DNA from: Virgibacillus sp. SK37
GTDB taxonomy: Bacteria; Bacillota; Bacilli; Bacillales; Amphibacillaceae
Reading direction: 5' to 3'
Assembly (NCBI RefSeq): GCF_000725285.1
Contig: NZ_CP007161.1
Location: 605,911 to 669,910 of the forward strand
DNA length: 64,000 nt
The notes under the pieces were generated by a model. That model did no database searches. It saw nothing but the letters and a program-made list of their open reading frames with translations, and had not been told where the DNA came from. The translations under genes were made by a program, and so were the position numbers. Positions 25,704 through 34,918 of this stretch are shown in pieces; within the stretch, counting starts at the first letter, position 1, and the number at the start of each line of letters is the position of its first letter.

Positions 25704-25767
25704 GCGTATAATTTAGGGGATATGGCCCAAAGTTTCTACCGGACTGCCGTAAATAGTCTGACTACGC
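25704..25767 (+). ncRNA. Guanine riboswitch of pbuG
   Basis: Core P1 GCGTA / TACGC, P2 GGG / CCC around GATATGG, invariant AGTTTCTACC, P3 GGACT / AGTCT and specificity C in GACTACG. Further out, AACTTACAT (25682-25690) can pair with ATGTAAGTT (25773-25781), extending the closing helix. Confidence 0.93.
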
Positions 25768-25843
25768 TGAGGATGTAAGTTGATTTGGGGAATTGTAGTT
25801 ACTGCTGCAAACTCCTTTCACTCTATCCTCGCGCAGTTAGACG

Positions 25844-25878
25844 GCACTCTTGGTCCAGAACGGGCAAGAGTGCTTTTT
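25844..25878 (+). terminator. Riboswitch-controlled terminator of pbuG
   Basis: GCACTCTTG / CAAGAGTGC stem followed by five T's, between the aptamer and the pbuG ribosome site. ATCCTCGCGCAG just upstream can pair partly with the aptamer 3' side (CTACGCTGAGGAT) as the alternative fold. Confidence 0.85.
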
Positions 25879-25921
25879 GTTTTCCATATACGCAGAATTG
25901 ATATAGGAAGAGGGGAAAACA

Positions 25922-27256
25922 ATGAAGAAGTATTTTCGTTTTGAAGAGTTAGGTACAAATTACCGAACAGAATTTATGGCAGGAATGACTACTTTCCTGG
26001 CTATGGCATATATTCTATTTGTAAACCCGGCTACGTTAGCACTAGTTGGGGTGGAGGAATTACCTGAGGGAGTTACCCGAATTGACCAGGGTGCCGTGTT
26101 TGCTGCAACAGCAATTGCAGGTGCTGTCGGTTCATTATTCATGGGAGTTATTGCGAAATATCCAATTGGTTTGGCGCCGGGAATGGGGTTAAATGCTTTC
26201 TTTGCTTATACCGTAGTTCTTGGTTACGGGATTCCATGGGAAACGGCTTTATCAGGTGTATTAGCTTCTGGACTTATTTTTATTATTTTAACTTTAACAG
26301 GGCTTCGTGAAAAAATTATTAATGCTATTCCAGGTAACTTAAAGCTTGCTGTTGGAGCTGGAATAGGACTATTTATTGCTTTCCTAGGTTTTCAGAACGC
26401 AGGAATTATTATCGGCAATGATGCTACATTAGTTGGGATCGGAGATTTAACCTCACCAACTGTTTTACTAGCTATTTTTGGAATTATTATTTCTGTTATA
26501 TTACTAACGCTTGGCATTAAAGGTGGTATCTTCTACGGGATGGTGCTTACTGCCATTGCGGGAATGGTTGTTGGATTAATCGATCCGCCATCAGGAATTG
26601 GCGGTATTGTAGGAGAAGTACCAAGTCTTACGCCAACCTTTGGACAAGCATTCCTTCATTTTGGAGATATTTTTACTATTGAAATGCTTGTGGTTATTTT
26701 AACATTTCTATTTGTAGATTTCTTTGATACGGCTGGTACTCTTGTTGCCGTTGCTACTCAGGCTGGATTAATGAAAGATAATAAGCTGCCACGTGCAGGA
26801 AAAGCATTATTTGCCGATTCAGCAGCAACTGTCGTTGGTGCTACGGTAGGAACTTCTACTACCACTTCTTATGTTGAATCAACTGCTGGAGTTGGAGCAG
26901 GAGGGCGTTCAGGATTTACGGCAGTAGTTATTGCAGGATTCTTCCTCTTGTCTCTGTTTTTCTCACCACTATTAAGTGTGGTAACAGCAGAGGTTACTGC
27001 TCCTGCATTAATTATTGTTGGTGTGCTAATGTCTTCTGCTTTAAAATCCATTGAGTGGGATGAATTTGAAATTGCAGTACCGGCATTTTTCACTATCATT
27101 ACAATGCCGCTTACCTACAGTATAGCTACAGGTATTGCAATTGGCTTTATTTTCTATCCAATTACCATGCTATTAAAAGGCCGTGCAAAAGAAATTCACC
27201 CAGTTATGTATGTATTGTTTGTCATCTTTGTATTGTATTTTATCTTCTTAAGCTAA
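25922..27256 (+). CDS. pbuG: Hypoxanthine/guanine permease PbuG (AzgA-type NCS2)
   Basis: 444 residues with about 12-14 hydrophobic helices. N-terminus MKKYFRFEELGTNYRTEFMAG is the family start; also NPATL, APGMGLNAFFAYTVV and DFFDTAGTLVAVATQAGLM motifs of the AzgA branch. Imports hypoxanthine and guanine by proton symport. Regulation is double: PurR operator plus guanine riboswitch, both visible upstream, as in B. subtilis. Ends at a strong terminator. Confidence 0.95.
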   Translation: MKKYFRFEELGTNYRTEFMAGMTTFLAMAYILFVNPATLALVGVEELPEGVTRIDQGAVFAATAIAGAVGSLFMGVIAKYPIGLAPGMGLNAFFAYTVVLGYGIPWETALSGVLASGLIFIILTLTGLREKIINAIPGNLKLAVGAGIGLFIAFLGFQNAGIIIGNDATLVGIGDLTSPTVLLAIFGIIISVILLTLGIKGGIFYGMVLTAIAGMVVGLIDPPSGIGGIVGEVPSLTPTFGQAFLHFGDIFTIEMLVVILTFLFVDFFDTAGTLVAVATQAGLMKDNKLPRAGKALFADSAATVVGATVGTSTTTSYVESTAGVGAGGRSGFTAVVIAGFFLLSLFFSPLLSVVTAEVTAPALIIVGVLMSSALKSIEWDEFEIAVPAFFTIITMPLTYSIATGIAIGFIFYPITMLLKGRAKEIHPVMYVLFVIFVLYFIFLS

Positions 27257-27285
27257 ATGCACAAATGATCGATGCTATACCTTAT

Positions 27286-27327
27286 AAAAAAAGGGAACTT
27301 TCTCTGAAAGGAGAAGTTCCCTTTTTT
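27286..27327 (+). terminator. Terminator of pbuG
   Basis: AAAAAAGGGAACTTTCTC / GAGAAGTTCCCTTTTTT with one bulged T. Confidence 0.88.
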
Positions 27328-27367
27328 GGTTCTTATATATGTTGGGGTACCCAATGATTCGCAAAAT

Positions 27368-27560
27368 AGATAAACTCCGAACTAACTTTGTTGTAGTTTA
27401 CCTCATTCTAAGGAAGTGGGGGGACCCATTGATTTCCGTTGCATACGGACGCTTTCCGCCGGCATGGCTTCAGCCGCTTCCTCCGCTACGCTCCGTGCAG
27501 GGTCTTCAGCTCATGCTATTCCGGCAGGAGTCGCCGCATTCCACTCCAATCAATTCGTGC
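27368..27560 (+). repeat. Intergenic repeat, copy C, forward
   Basis: Third copy of the GC-rich element, with the same head AGATAAACTCCGA, inverted termini ATTGATT (27428) and AATCAAT (to 27554), and a core of 127 bp without the double-hairpin module. It lies between the pbuG terminator and the end of the convergent MFS gene. The remaining bases to 27752 show no gene; open frames in the repeat lack ribosome sites. Confidence 0.75.
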
Positions 27561-27752
27561 ATAGCATATTCTGGATCTATGTGAACTCTATTTTTCTTCG
27601 TAGATATAAATGTACATAGTAGCGAAGCGGAATATTTCCCCGTAGCGGTGATTTACGCAGCCTCTATATTTTTAGTTAGTCCGCTCTTTTCCTCCTCCTC
27701 TGAATGTACGAGGTAACTTTTGTATCCAAACATTTGCAATAGAACCTTTTCC

Positions 27753-28922
27753 TTACTGTGCTCGTTGGGCGTTAACTTTGTTGTAAGAAAAAATATGATA
27801 GATGGATAAGGAGGTCGTGCCTGCTAATGCCATGAATCCGAGTCCATAATAGAGGGTGTTCCCGCCAAATGAGTCCATTACAGCACCGCCGACTAACGAA
27901 CCGACGATTCCTGATACTCCGAAAAAGGTAGCAAAGAAAACAAGATGTCCTGTCGACTGAAGCAAACGTGGGATTAGCCTTGTCACATAATCAAAGGCTG
28001 CTGTGTAGAAAATACCAAATGTTAACCCATGCAGAAATTGTAATGCAATAATATAGCCAGGATCAGTAGCCGCAGCATAGAAGAACCAGCGGATCGTGTA
28101 AAGAATTCCTGCGATAATAACAAATATCAGAGAATGATATTTTCTAAACCAGAAACCGGCTGTAGCAAATACTAATGCTTCAGTTAGTACACCAACAAAC
28201 CAGGCGACACCAACCAATCCTTCACTACCTCCAAGCTGTGCAATATATAGTCCAATAAAGCTATCATTCGCCCTGTGCGAAATAGTGATGAAGATCATAC
28301 AAACTAGAAAGATGATAAAAGGTTTGTTTTTTACCAAAACCATTACATCTTGGATGCGGATAGGATCTGATTCCACTTTGGCATCTGTTAGGCGGAAGGT
28401 AACAAGAAAGGCAAGAAACCCGAAACAAAGAAATGGAATGATCATATATTGAATCCCAACCCTTGTTAGCACTTCGCCGATTACCAAAGAGGATACGGCA
28501 AAACCAACAGATCCCCACATTCGAATAGTACCAAATGATATCTTCATATCATCTGCGCGACGCTGTGCAAGACTGTCACCTAGTGCCCCGATCGGTGTAA
28601 CGAAAAAGTAGAAAACCGCACCCATCAGCAAAATACCGACTAATGTTTCCATTTGGAAAAATATAACACTAAAAATTAACAGACCGCAAATACATAGTTG
28701 GATAATACGTTTTACTGTTTTATATTTATCACTTAAATATCCCCAAAAAGGTTGCGCAAATATAGATGCCAATGGACCAATTGCCAGTACCCAGCCAATT
28801 TCAGTACCATTAAGCCCTTTGTATTTCAGATATAACGGCAGATAGCTAAGTATTATTGTATTGGTAGCATGAAAGCAAAAAAGAAGCATTTTCAAAGGTG
28901 TTAATGAATTGCTATTTGTCAA
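27753..28922 (-). CDS. MFS transporter, phenylpropionate/nucleoside-symporter-like (YwbF-type)
   Basis: 389 residues, 12 helices. The start FHATNTIILSYLPLYLKYKGLNGTEIG and PFWGYLSDKYKTVKR (the MFS loop 2-3 motif) place it in the MFS_1-like branch that includes HcaT and B. subtilis YwbF. Starts with TTG, six bases after GGGGAG. The substrate is unknown. It is separated from the msrA gene upstream by a terminator, so it is probably transcribed alone. Confidence 0.83.
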   Translation of the reverse strand: MTNSNSLTPLKMLLFCFHATNTIILSYLPLYLKYKGLNGTEIGWVLAIGPLASIFAQPFWGYLSDKYKTVKRIIQLCICGLLIFSVIFFQMETLVGILLMGAVFYFFVTPIGALGDSLAQRRADDMKISFGTIRMWGSVGFAVSSLVIGEVLTRVGIQYMIIPFLCFGFLAFLVTFRLTDAKVESDPIRIQDVMVLVKNKPFIIFLVCMIFITISHRANDSFIGLYIAQLGGSEGLVGVAWFVGVLTEALVFATAGFWFRKYHSLIFVIIAGILYTIRWFFYAAATDPGYIIALQFLHGLTFGIFYTAAFDYVTRLIPRLLQSTGHLVFFATFFGVSGIVGSLVGGAVMDSFGGNTLYYGLGFMALAGTTSLSIYHIFSYNKVNAQRAQ

Positions 28923-28995
28923 AGTCGTCTCCCCTATCTTTATATGTCTAAATCGTTATTATACTACTCTTTCAGTTGAAAACAACTCTTCATGA

Positions 28996-29029
28996 TAAAA
29001 AACTCCCAACAATGGTAGGGAGTTTTTTA
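28996..29029 (-). terminator. Terminator of msrA
   Basis: AAAAAACTCCC / GGGAGTTTTTT, directly after the msrA stop on the minus strand; symmetrical enough to work on both strands. Confidence 0.85.
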
Positions 29030-29033
29030 CAAA

Positions 29034-29561
29034 TCAATCTTCCCAGGTGAGCTTGATGAATTCATCTCTACCTGATTTTTTTCGATCTTCTTTATATTCA
29101 TCTACATTCTTCTTATAATAATCCTGATGATATTCTTCAGCAGGATAAAATCTCTGTGCTGGAAGTATTTGTGTAACAATCGGCTTGGAGAATTTGCCAC
29201 TATCCTGTAACTGCTGCTTGGATTTTTCAGCAGCAGGTAATTGGTCTTCCGTATGATAGAAAATGGCTGTACGATAGGAATCGCCGCGATCATGAAATTG
29301 TCCACCATCATCGGTTGGATCGATTTGTTGCCAATAGACTTCAAGAATCTTATCATAAGAAATGATTTCAGGATTATATGTAATTTCTACGGCCTCGAAA
29401 TGTCCCGTGTTACCAGCTTTTACTTGCTCGTATGTGGGGTTTTCTATATGTCCTCCCGTATAGCCAGACACAACTTGTTCCACACCGTCCCATTGATCAA
29501 AAGGTTTAACCATACACCAGAAACATCCGCCGGCAAATGTCGCTTTTTTATATATAGCCAT
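29034..29561 (-). CDS. msrA: Peptide methionine sulfoxide reductase MsrA
   Basis: 175 residues. Reduces methionine-S-sulfoxide in oxidised proteins. Catalytic motif GGCFWC with Cys13 close to the N-terminus, then GYTGGHIENPTYEQV and the GDSYRTAIFYH stretch typical of MsrA. Single-domain form; no MsrB domain or neighbour. Cytoplasmic. Confidence 0.96.
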   Translation of the reverse strand: MAIYKKATFAGGCFWCMVKPFDQWDGVEQVVSGYTGGHIENPTYEQVKAGNTGHFEAVEITYNPEIISYDKILEVYWQQIDPTDDGGQFHDRGDSYRTAIFYHTEDQLPAAEKSKQQLQDSGKFSKPIVTQILPAQRFYPAEEYHQDYYKKNVDEYKEDRKKSGRDEFIKLTWED

Positions 29562-29607
29562 TTCTTTTCCCTCATTTTATAGTAGAATATAGTAACTATA
29601 TCATAAT

Positions 29608-30339
29608 TTGAAAGTTGGTGACACAGTGGAAGAACCTCATGTACATAAAATTTTCACAGGTAAAGTGAAGAGGATGGGCACAGAAAATGCCAGTAATCCA
29701 ATGGAAAGACCTTGGGAAAGCGGGATGTTCAAGCAAGCAGTAGAAGACAAGGTGTGGTTAACAAAAACAGGATTTACCGGTGATGAAGTTGCTGACACAA
29801 AGAATCACGGCGGTCCGGAAAAAGCTGTGTTTGCATATCCGATTAAGCACTATACGAGCTGGAAAGATGAGTTGGACTTAGAGTCGATTGATATGAGCGC
29901 TATGGGTGAAAATATGGCAGTTTTAGAAATGGATGAATTTAGTGTTTGTATCGGGGACACTTATGAGCTTGGGGATGCTGTTATTCAAGTTTCACAGCCT
30001 AGACAGCCATGCTGGAAGCCTGCGAGGCGGTTCGGGATTGTCGATCTCGCTTTACGTATCCAGAATAGTGGTCGAACGGGTTGGTATTTCCGGGTAGTTA
30101 AAGAGGGCTATGTTGCTCCCGGAACGGATCTGAAATTGATAGAACGTCCATATCCACAATGGTCTATTGCTGCATGTAATGAAGTTATGCATATTTATAA
30201 AGATGATTTGCGGGCAGCGGAGGAACTTGCCTCATGTGATCTCCTTGCTGTGAACTGGAGAAAGACATTGAAAAAGAGATTAAGAGGACAAAGCGCAAAC
30301 GTTGCTAAGCGGGTATTTGGACCGAATAAAGAAGCGTAA
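29608..30339 (+). CDS. MOSC-domain protein (YiiM/YflK-like)
   Basis: About 243 residues from a TTG; the ribosome site is poor, and a GTG 18 bases downstream is an alternative. The MOSC core is clear: KIFTGKVKRMG, TGFTGDEVADTKNHGGPEKAV and the conserved Cys in SQPRQPCWKPARRF, as in YiiM, followed by a 3-alpha domain. These proteins bind molybdenum cofactor sulfur chemistry; YiiM is linked to reduction of N-hydroxylated compounds. It diverges from msrA across a short gap. Confidence 0.85.
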   Translation: MKVGDTVEEPHVHKIFTGKVKRMGTENASNPMERPWESGMFKQAVEDKVWLTKTGFTGDEVADTKNHGGPEKAVFAYPIKHYTSWKDELDLESIDMSAMGENMAVLEMDEFSVCIGDTYELGDAVIQVSQPRQPCWKPARRFGIVDLALRIQNSGRTGWYFRVVKEGYVAPGTDLKLIERPYPQWSIAACNEVMHIYKDDLRAAEELASCDLLAVNWRKTLKKRLRGQSANVAKRVFGPNKEA

Positions 30340-30345
30340 ACGAAG

Positions 30346-30385
30346 AAAGACACCATCTCGGACAGGAGTCCGTTTGGTGTCTTTT
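30346..30385 (+). terminator. Terminator of the MOSC gene
   Basis: AAAGACACCA / TGGTGTCTTT outer stem with inner GGAC/GTCC, then T's. It lies between convergent genes. Confidence 0.82.
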
Positions 30386-30421
30386 TCTATTACTCAGAAA
30401 AAGCGAGTTGTGCTTTTATTC

Positions 30422-30859
30422 TCAGTCTTCATCCAAGAGTTCGATATTAACTTTATTCTTGCGACTGGAGTCTGAGATTAGGCGATGTAATTGGATGTAA
30501 ATCAGCCCATTTCTATATGTTGCTCTCATTTTGTCTGCCCTCACTGGAAAGGGGAGAGTGACTTTTCTCTCAAAAACTCCTTGAAGGATCTCTTCTTTAA
30601 CGACTGTTATCCCTGAGATTGGTTCAATATCTATTGTTCCTTTCAGCTCCAAAGTAGAATAATCTACGAAAATATCTACCTTATGGAGATCCTCCAGTCC
30701 GGGTATACTCACTACACAGAAAATTTCATGGTCTGTCTTATATACATTTACGTGGGGAATTGTTGGTTTAATAATTCCTTCAAATTCATTCCAAAATTGA
30801 TCACCAAAAAAGTGATCCATATTTTTCTTCCAATCCCCCATTTGCTGAAACGGATCCAA
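30422..30859 (-). CDS. Small heat-shock protein, Hsp20 family
   Basis: 145 residues from a TTG start with AAGGAGG a few bases upstream. The alpha-crystallin domain spans about residues 37-135 (PHVNVYKTDHEIFCVVSIPGLEDLHKVDIFVD) and ends in RNGLIYIQLHR; the usual A-x-x-x-n-GVL motif is changed to RATYRNGLIYIQL. The N-terminal arm is short and Trp/Phe-rich. Acts as an ATP-independent chaperone; in bacilli some members (CotM, CotP, YocM) are spore coat or salt-stress proteins, but which type this is cannot be told. The upstream gap to 31086 shows no other gene. Confidence 0.88.
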   Translation of the reverse strand: MDPFQQMGDWKKNMDHFFGDQFWNEFEGIIKPTIPHVNVYKTDHEIFCVVSIPGLEDLHKVDIFVDYSTLELKGTIDIEPISGITVVKEEILQGVFERKVTLPFPVRADKMRATYRNGLIYIQLHRLISDSSRKNKVNIELLDED

Positions 30860-31086
30860 AGGGACCCCTCCTTATATCATTATTTTTTATTACCATATGC
30901 CAGAACTGGGCGGAGGGTGTCAGATTTAAATAAACTGAGATATTTAACAATCAGTGGTTGCTTTTTGTGAATGACGTAAAGTGTATGTCATGCTAGAGAA
31001 TAATCCCAGCTCATAACAAATAAATCATTTTCATATAAATAGAAAATAATGTATTCTAATAAGATAGAGACTTGGGAGGTTTTATT

Positions 31087-31746
31087 TTGCTGAGTAATGC
31101 TTTTGTGATGGTTGCGATCATCCTCGTAATTAACATTGTATATGTTTCCTTGTCTACGGTTCGTATGATTTTAACTTTAAAGGGCAGAAGATATATCGCT
31201 GCTTTTGTAAGTATGTTTGAGATTGTTATTTACGTAGTAGGGTTAGGTCTTGTATTAGATAACCTTGACGAAATCCAGAATTTGATTGCATATGCGGTCG
31301 GTTTTGGGACAGGTGTCATTGTAGGTACAAAAATTGAAGAAAAATTAGCCTTAGGCTATATAACTGTAAACGTTATTTCTTCTAATCCCGATATAGAATT
31401 CACTCGTAAGCTCAGGGATAAAGGTTACGGGGTGACCAGTTGGTTCGCCTATGGTATGGATGGGGACCGATTGTCGATGCAAATACTTACACCACGGAAA
31501 TATGAGCTTAAGTTATATGAAACAATCAAGGAAATTGATGAAAAAGCGTTTATTATTTCCTATGAACCAAAACAAATTCATGGTGGCTTCTGGGTTAAGC
31601 AAGTACGTAAGGGCAGATTAATGAATCCAAGAAAGAAATCACAGACTGCTGAAAACCCGGCTTCTTCCCAAGGTACAATGATGGAAGAAAAGAATGCGCC
31701 AAAGAGCAATCCACCTAAGGAAGAACCTGAGACAAAAGAATTTTAG
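31087..31746 (+). CDS. yebE: UPF0316 membrane protein (YebE-like, DUF2179)
   Basis: 219 residues. The TTG at 31087 is six bases after GGGAGGT and is preferred over an upstream TTG that overlaps the ribosome site. Three N-terminal helices with the conserved [18 protein letters not shown], then a cytoplasmic DUF2179 domain ([22 protein letters not shown]) and a hydrophilic Pro/Lys/Glu-rich tail. B. subtilis YebE lies in the same place between pbuG and purE. Function unknown; the domain resembles regulatory parts of other membrane proteins. Confidence 0.9.
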   Translation: MLSNAFVMVAIILVINIVYVSLSTVRMILTLKGRRYIAAFVSMFEIVIYVVGLGLVLDNLDEIQNLIAYAVGFGTGVIVGTKIEEKLALGYITVNVISSNPDIEFTRKLRDKGYGVTSWFAYGMDGDRLSMQILTPRKYELKLYETIKEIDEKAFIISYEPKQIHGGFWVKQVRKGRLMNPRKKSQTAENPASSQGTMMEEKNAPKSNPPKEEPETKEF

Positions 31747-31753
31747 TTTTATG

Positions 31754-31802
31754 AAAATCCGAACCGATTCATGTTTTTCTGAATCATAGTTCGGATTTTT
31801 TT
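31754..31802 (+). terminator. Terminator of yebE
   Basis: Long stem AAAATCCGAAC..TGATTC / GAATCA..GTTCGGATTTT with seven T's. Confidence 0.87.
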
Positions 31803-31953
31803 GCGAGTTGGCATTGCGATCCACGTTCAATCCACTGGACAATGTTTTCGATTGGGCGAAATAGAGAAGCTTGATAAGCTATAGAAACCTCCTCTAGGCA
31901 CATTTATTTCAGGTTGCGAATAAATTAGCATGAACAAAGGAGGATGGCTTATT

Positions 31954-32850
31954 ATGCACACGAACGATTATTATCTCCCTGAACAAAAACTTCCTACTGA
32001 TCTACCCCCACAGCATCAGGATATTCAACCGGGAATTGAGTCTTTAATGACCCCTAGACCAATTATAGATAATCCCGCCTACCATGGTTCCGGGAAATTA
32101 AAAGGGAAAGTAGCAGTTATAACGGGAGGGGACAGTGGAATTGGTGCTGCAACTGCAATTGCTTTTGCAAAGGAAGGAGCAGATATAGCAATTGCGTACT
32201 ATTCACATTATGAGGATGGGGATGCATACCGCACGAAAAATAGAATTGAACAGCTAGGGCAAAAATGCTTGCTGATCGTTGGCGATTTACGTGGAGAGAA
32301 TCATTGCTCTCGTTTAATCGATGAAACTGTTTATCATTATGGAAGAATTGATATATTAGTAAATAATCATGGTGTTCAATTTCCTCAGCTTAGTATAATG
32401 GACATTACGAAGGAGCAGTTGGATGCGACCTTTCAAACAAATATTTATGCTTTTTTTTATCTAACAAAAGCAGCTTTATCTTATATGAACTCTGGAAGTT
32501 CAATTATTAATACAGCTTCCGTTGTGGCTTATGAAGGAAATGAAAGATTAATTGATTATTCCGCAACTAAGGGTGCTATTGTGGGATTTACGAGGGCTTT
32601 GTCACAGAACTTGGCCGATGATGGAATTCGTGTAAATGCAGTTGCTCCAGGTCCAATTTGGACACCATTAATCCCATCAAGCTTTTCTGCTGAATATATT
32701 TCGAACACCTTTGGGAAGGATGTTCCGATGAAGCGTCCTGGGCAACCGTTTGAACTAGCTGCTGCGTATGTATATTTAGCATCATGTGATTCCTCCTATG
32801 TTACCGGGCAGGTGATTCATGTAAATGGCGGTACTATGGTGAGCTCGTAA
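31954..32850 (+). CDS. Short-chain dehydrogenase/reductase, GS39-like
   Basis: 298 residues. ATG 10 bases after AAAGGAGG; an in-frame ATG 24 bases earlier overlaps the ribosome site. NAD(P)-binding GGDSGIGAA, NNHG (NNAG variant), Ser in NTASV and active-site Tyr-x-x-x-Lys in YSATKGA, ending with GQVIHVNGGTMV. The long N-terminal extension YYLPEQKLPTDLPPQHQDIQ and the MTPRP motif match the B. subtilis general stress protein 39 / YhxC/YhdF group. Exact substrate unknown. No terminator is clear before the purE promoter. Confidence 0.9.
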   Translation: MHTNDYYLPEQKLPTDLPPQHQDIQPGIESLMTPRPIIDNPAYHGSGKLKGKVAVITGGDSGIGAATAIAFAKEGADIAIAYYSHYEDGDAYRTKNRIEQLGQKCLLIVGDLRGENHCSRLIDETVYHYGRIDILVNNHGVQFPQLSIMDITKEQLDATFQTNIYAFFYLTKAALSYMNSGSSIINTASVVAYEGNERLIDYSATKGAIVGFTRALSQNLADDGIRVNAVAPGPIWTPLIPSSFSAEYISNTFGKDVPMKRPGQPFELAAAYVYLASCDSSYVTGQVIHVNGGTMVSS

Positions 32851-32925
32851 AATACGAACATTAATAATAAATTCCTTATAATTGTTCGATATTTATTGAC
32901 ATAGAGGGAATGGTTTTGGTATGCT
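32851..32925 (+). promoter_or_regulatory. PurR operator pair and promoter of the pur operon
   Basis: Inverted half-sites ATACGAACATT (CGAAC at 32855) and ATTGTTCGAT (GTTCG to 32888) span 34 bp, as at pbuG. Promoter TTGACA (32896-32901), 18 bases, TATGCT (32920-32925). This matches the B. subtilis pur operon, where PurR represses in the absence of PRPP. Confidence 0.85.
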
Positions 32926-32948
32926 GAAAACAACAAATGAATACGGTA

Positions 32949-33015
32949 CCTCATATATTTCATGAGAATATGGCTCGAAGTTTCTACCCAGCACCGTAAA
33001 TGCTGGACTATGAGG
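32949..33015 (+). ncRNA. Guanine riboswitch of the pur operon
   Basis: P1 CCTCATA / TATGAGG, P2 TGAG / CTCG around AATATGG, invariant AGTTTCTACC, P3 CAGCA / TGCTG around CCGTAAA, and specificity C in GACTATG. Confidence 0.95.
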
Positions 33016-33172
33016 GGAGATGAATCATTGCACTCGCAATGATCCGTTTAAAGTGTTTTATATAGTAAAGCTTTGCAATGGCAGCAGGATAAGCATATGG
33101 GTACAGCCTACGTGTAAGTTTCGTGGTACCATTGTTTATTTGCCAACCCTGCATTTTCTTTACTATAGGAAT
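33016..33172 (+). ncRNA. Long structured expression platform between purE aptamer and terminator
   Basis: About 155 bases separate aptamer and terminator, more than at guaA or pbuG. Nested complementary pairs are visible: ATAGTAAAG (33063-33071) with CTTTACTAT (33158-33166), and CAATGG with CCATTG (33129-33134), closing a domain that also holds GGTAC / GTACC. A local hairpin CATTG..CAATG lies just behind the aptamer. Confidence 0.5.
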
Positions 33173-33226
33173 GAAGTCTGTTCATCTTCTCTCATGTAAA
33201 TGGGGGAGACGAATAGACTTTTTTGT
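33173..33226 (+). terminator. Riboswitch-controlled terminator of the pur operon
   Basis: AAGTCTGTTC..TCTC / GAGA..GAATAGACTT with seven T's, about 80 bases before the purE start. Confidence 0.82.
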
Positions 33227-33309
33227 TTTATATAGGTTTATAAGATCTGAAAATATAATGATAGAGTGGCAAGGATCATCTTATTAAAAGAAGCGAAAAG
33301 AGGGATAGT

Positions 33310-33801
33310 ATGACAGTGGTTGGTGTCATTATGGGAAGTATTTCTGATTGGGAGACGATAGAGCATACATGCAAGGTGTTGGATGAATTAGAAATCTCCT
33401 ATGAAAAAGATGTGATATCTGCACACCGTACGCCTGATGAAATGTTTGAATATGCTAAAACGGCACGTGAGAGAGGTTTAAAAGTGATTATCGCAGGTGC
33501 CGGAGGGGCTGCACACTTACCAGGCATGGTAGCATCGCAAACTACCTTACCTGTGATAGGGGTTCCTGTACAGAGTAAGGCATTGAATGGATTGGATTCT
33601 CTACTCTCCATTGTCCAAATGCCAGGAGGCGTACCGACAGCGACAGTAGCTATTGGAAAAGCGGGAGCAACCAATGCAGGAATACTTGCTGCTCAAATCA
33701 TTGGTGCATTTGACCAGAAAGTAGCTTTGAAGCTTGAAAACTATCGGAATGCAATGAAGGAAAAAGTAGCAGAAATGAGGGATGATCTTGCAGAAAAATA
33801 A
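33310..33801 (+). CDS. purE: N5-carboxyaminoimidazole ribonucleotide mutase
   Basis: 163 residues, normal length. Class I Pur[12 protein letters not shown] at the N-terminus, active-site SAHRTP and [12 protein letters not shown] loops, and [30 protein letters not shown]. Moves the carboxyl group of N5-CAIR to give CAIR, working with PurK, which overlaps it by 20 bases. First gene of the twelve-gene purine operon in the B. subtilis order. Confidence 0.98.
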   Translation: MTVVGVIMGSISDWETIEHTCKVLDELEISYEKDVISAHRTPDEMFEYAKTARERGLKVIIAGAGGAAHLPGMVASQTTLPVIGVPVQSKALNGLDSLLSIVQMPGGVPTATVAIGKAGATNAGILAAQIIGAFDQKVALKLENYRNAMKEKVAEMRDDLAEK

Positions 33802-34918
33802 ACCGATTCTTCCATCACAAACGATTGGCATTATTGGAGGAGGACAACTGGGACGCATGATGGCAATCGCTGCTAAATATATGGGGTATAAAATCACAGT
33901 ACTGGATCCTACTCCGGATTGTCCTACCGCACAGGTAGCAGATCATCATGTGGTTGCTGCCTATGATGATATGGAGGCAATTAAACAGCTGTGTGATCAA
34001 AGTGATGTCGTTACCTACGAATTTGAAAACGTAGACCTTCATGCTGCTGCATACATAGAAAAACAAGGTAAATTGCCACAAGGGGCCTACGCCTTGGAGG
34101 TTACACAAAACAGAGAGAAAGAGAAGCAACTAATGAAGGATGCTGGTCTGCCAATTCCTGATTTCACTATTGTGACAAGTGGTGAGGCTTGTGAGAAGGC
34201 GTTACAAAACTTTACCTATCCATGTGTTATTAAAACGTGCCGCGGTGGTTACGATGGAAAAGGGCAATTAAAACTAACTTCTGAAGCGGACATTAAAGAG
34301 GCGATTGCATTTGCAGAGAATAACAAGCATTGCATTATAGAGCAATGGGTAGCATTTGAAAGGGAGATTTCAGTTCTATTTACAAGAAGTAGAAATGGGG
34401 AAATTAGCTTTTTTCCTATCTCCGAAAACGATCATAAAGATCATATCCTGTATAAAACAACTGTCCCAGCTAACATTAGCCATCAAGTAACGGAAAAGGC
34501 TTGTGTTGCTGCAGAAATTCTAGCTGAGGAAATGAACATTGTCGGGACATTTGCAATTGAAATGTTTGTTGATGGAGATGACATTTATTTAAATGAAATG
34601 GCTCCACGACCTCATAATTCCGGACATTACACGATTGAGGCATGCAATATATCTCAATTTGGCCAGCATATTCGAGCAATCTGCGGGCTGCCTTTAATAG
34701 ATATTCAACTGCTCCAGCAGGCAGTAATGATAAATGTGCTTGGTGAAGATTTAGAGCCTGTTTTACATGCACTAAACCATAGTAAATCAGGTTTTGTTCA
34801 CCTTTATGGAAAAGACGAAGCGAAAGCAAAACGAAAAATGGGGCATATTACATTTATTGCACCATCTGATAAAACAATGAAAACACAGCTACAACATTTT
34901 GAGGAGGCAAAGCAATGA
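33782..34918 (+). CDS. purK: N5-carboxyaminoimidazole ribonucleotide synthase
   Basis: 378 residues, ATP-grasp enzyme that carboxylates AIR with bicarbonate and [17 protein letters not shown] at the start, [11 protein letters not shown] in the ATP-grasp domain, and [19 protein letters not shown] near the active site. The ATG at 33782 is only a few bases after GAGGG; a TTG two codons later would be better spaced, so the start is uncertain by two residues. Overlaps purE and ends in an ATGA overlap with purB. Confidence 0.97.
   Translation: MILQKNKPILPSQTIGIIGGGQLGRMMAIAAKYMGYKITVLDPTPDCPTAQVADHHVVAAYDDMEAIKQLCDQSDVVTYEFENVDLHAAAYIEKQGKLPQGAYALEVTQNREKEKQLMKDAGLPIPDFTIVTSGEACEKALQNFTYPCVIKTCRGGYDGKGQLKLTSEADIKEAIAFAENNKHCIIEQWVAFEREISVLFTRSRNGEISFFPISENDHKDHILYKTTVPANISHQVTEKACVAAEILAEEMNIVGTFAIEMFVDGDDIYLNEMAPRPHNSGHYTIEACNISQFGQHIRAICGLPLIDIQLLQQAVMINVLGEDLEPVLHALNHSKSGFVHLYGKDEAKAKRKMGHITFIAPSDKTMKTQLQHFEEAKQ

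Noticed and set aside
27339-27619. Two overlapping frames in repeat copy C
   Set aside because: Repeat sequence, no ribosome sites, overlapping in different frames.
23725-33015. Adenine-type reading of the purine riboswitches
   Set aside because: All three aptamers have C at the base-pairing position (GACTA), which specifies guanine.
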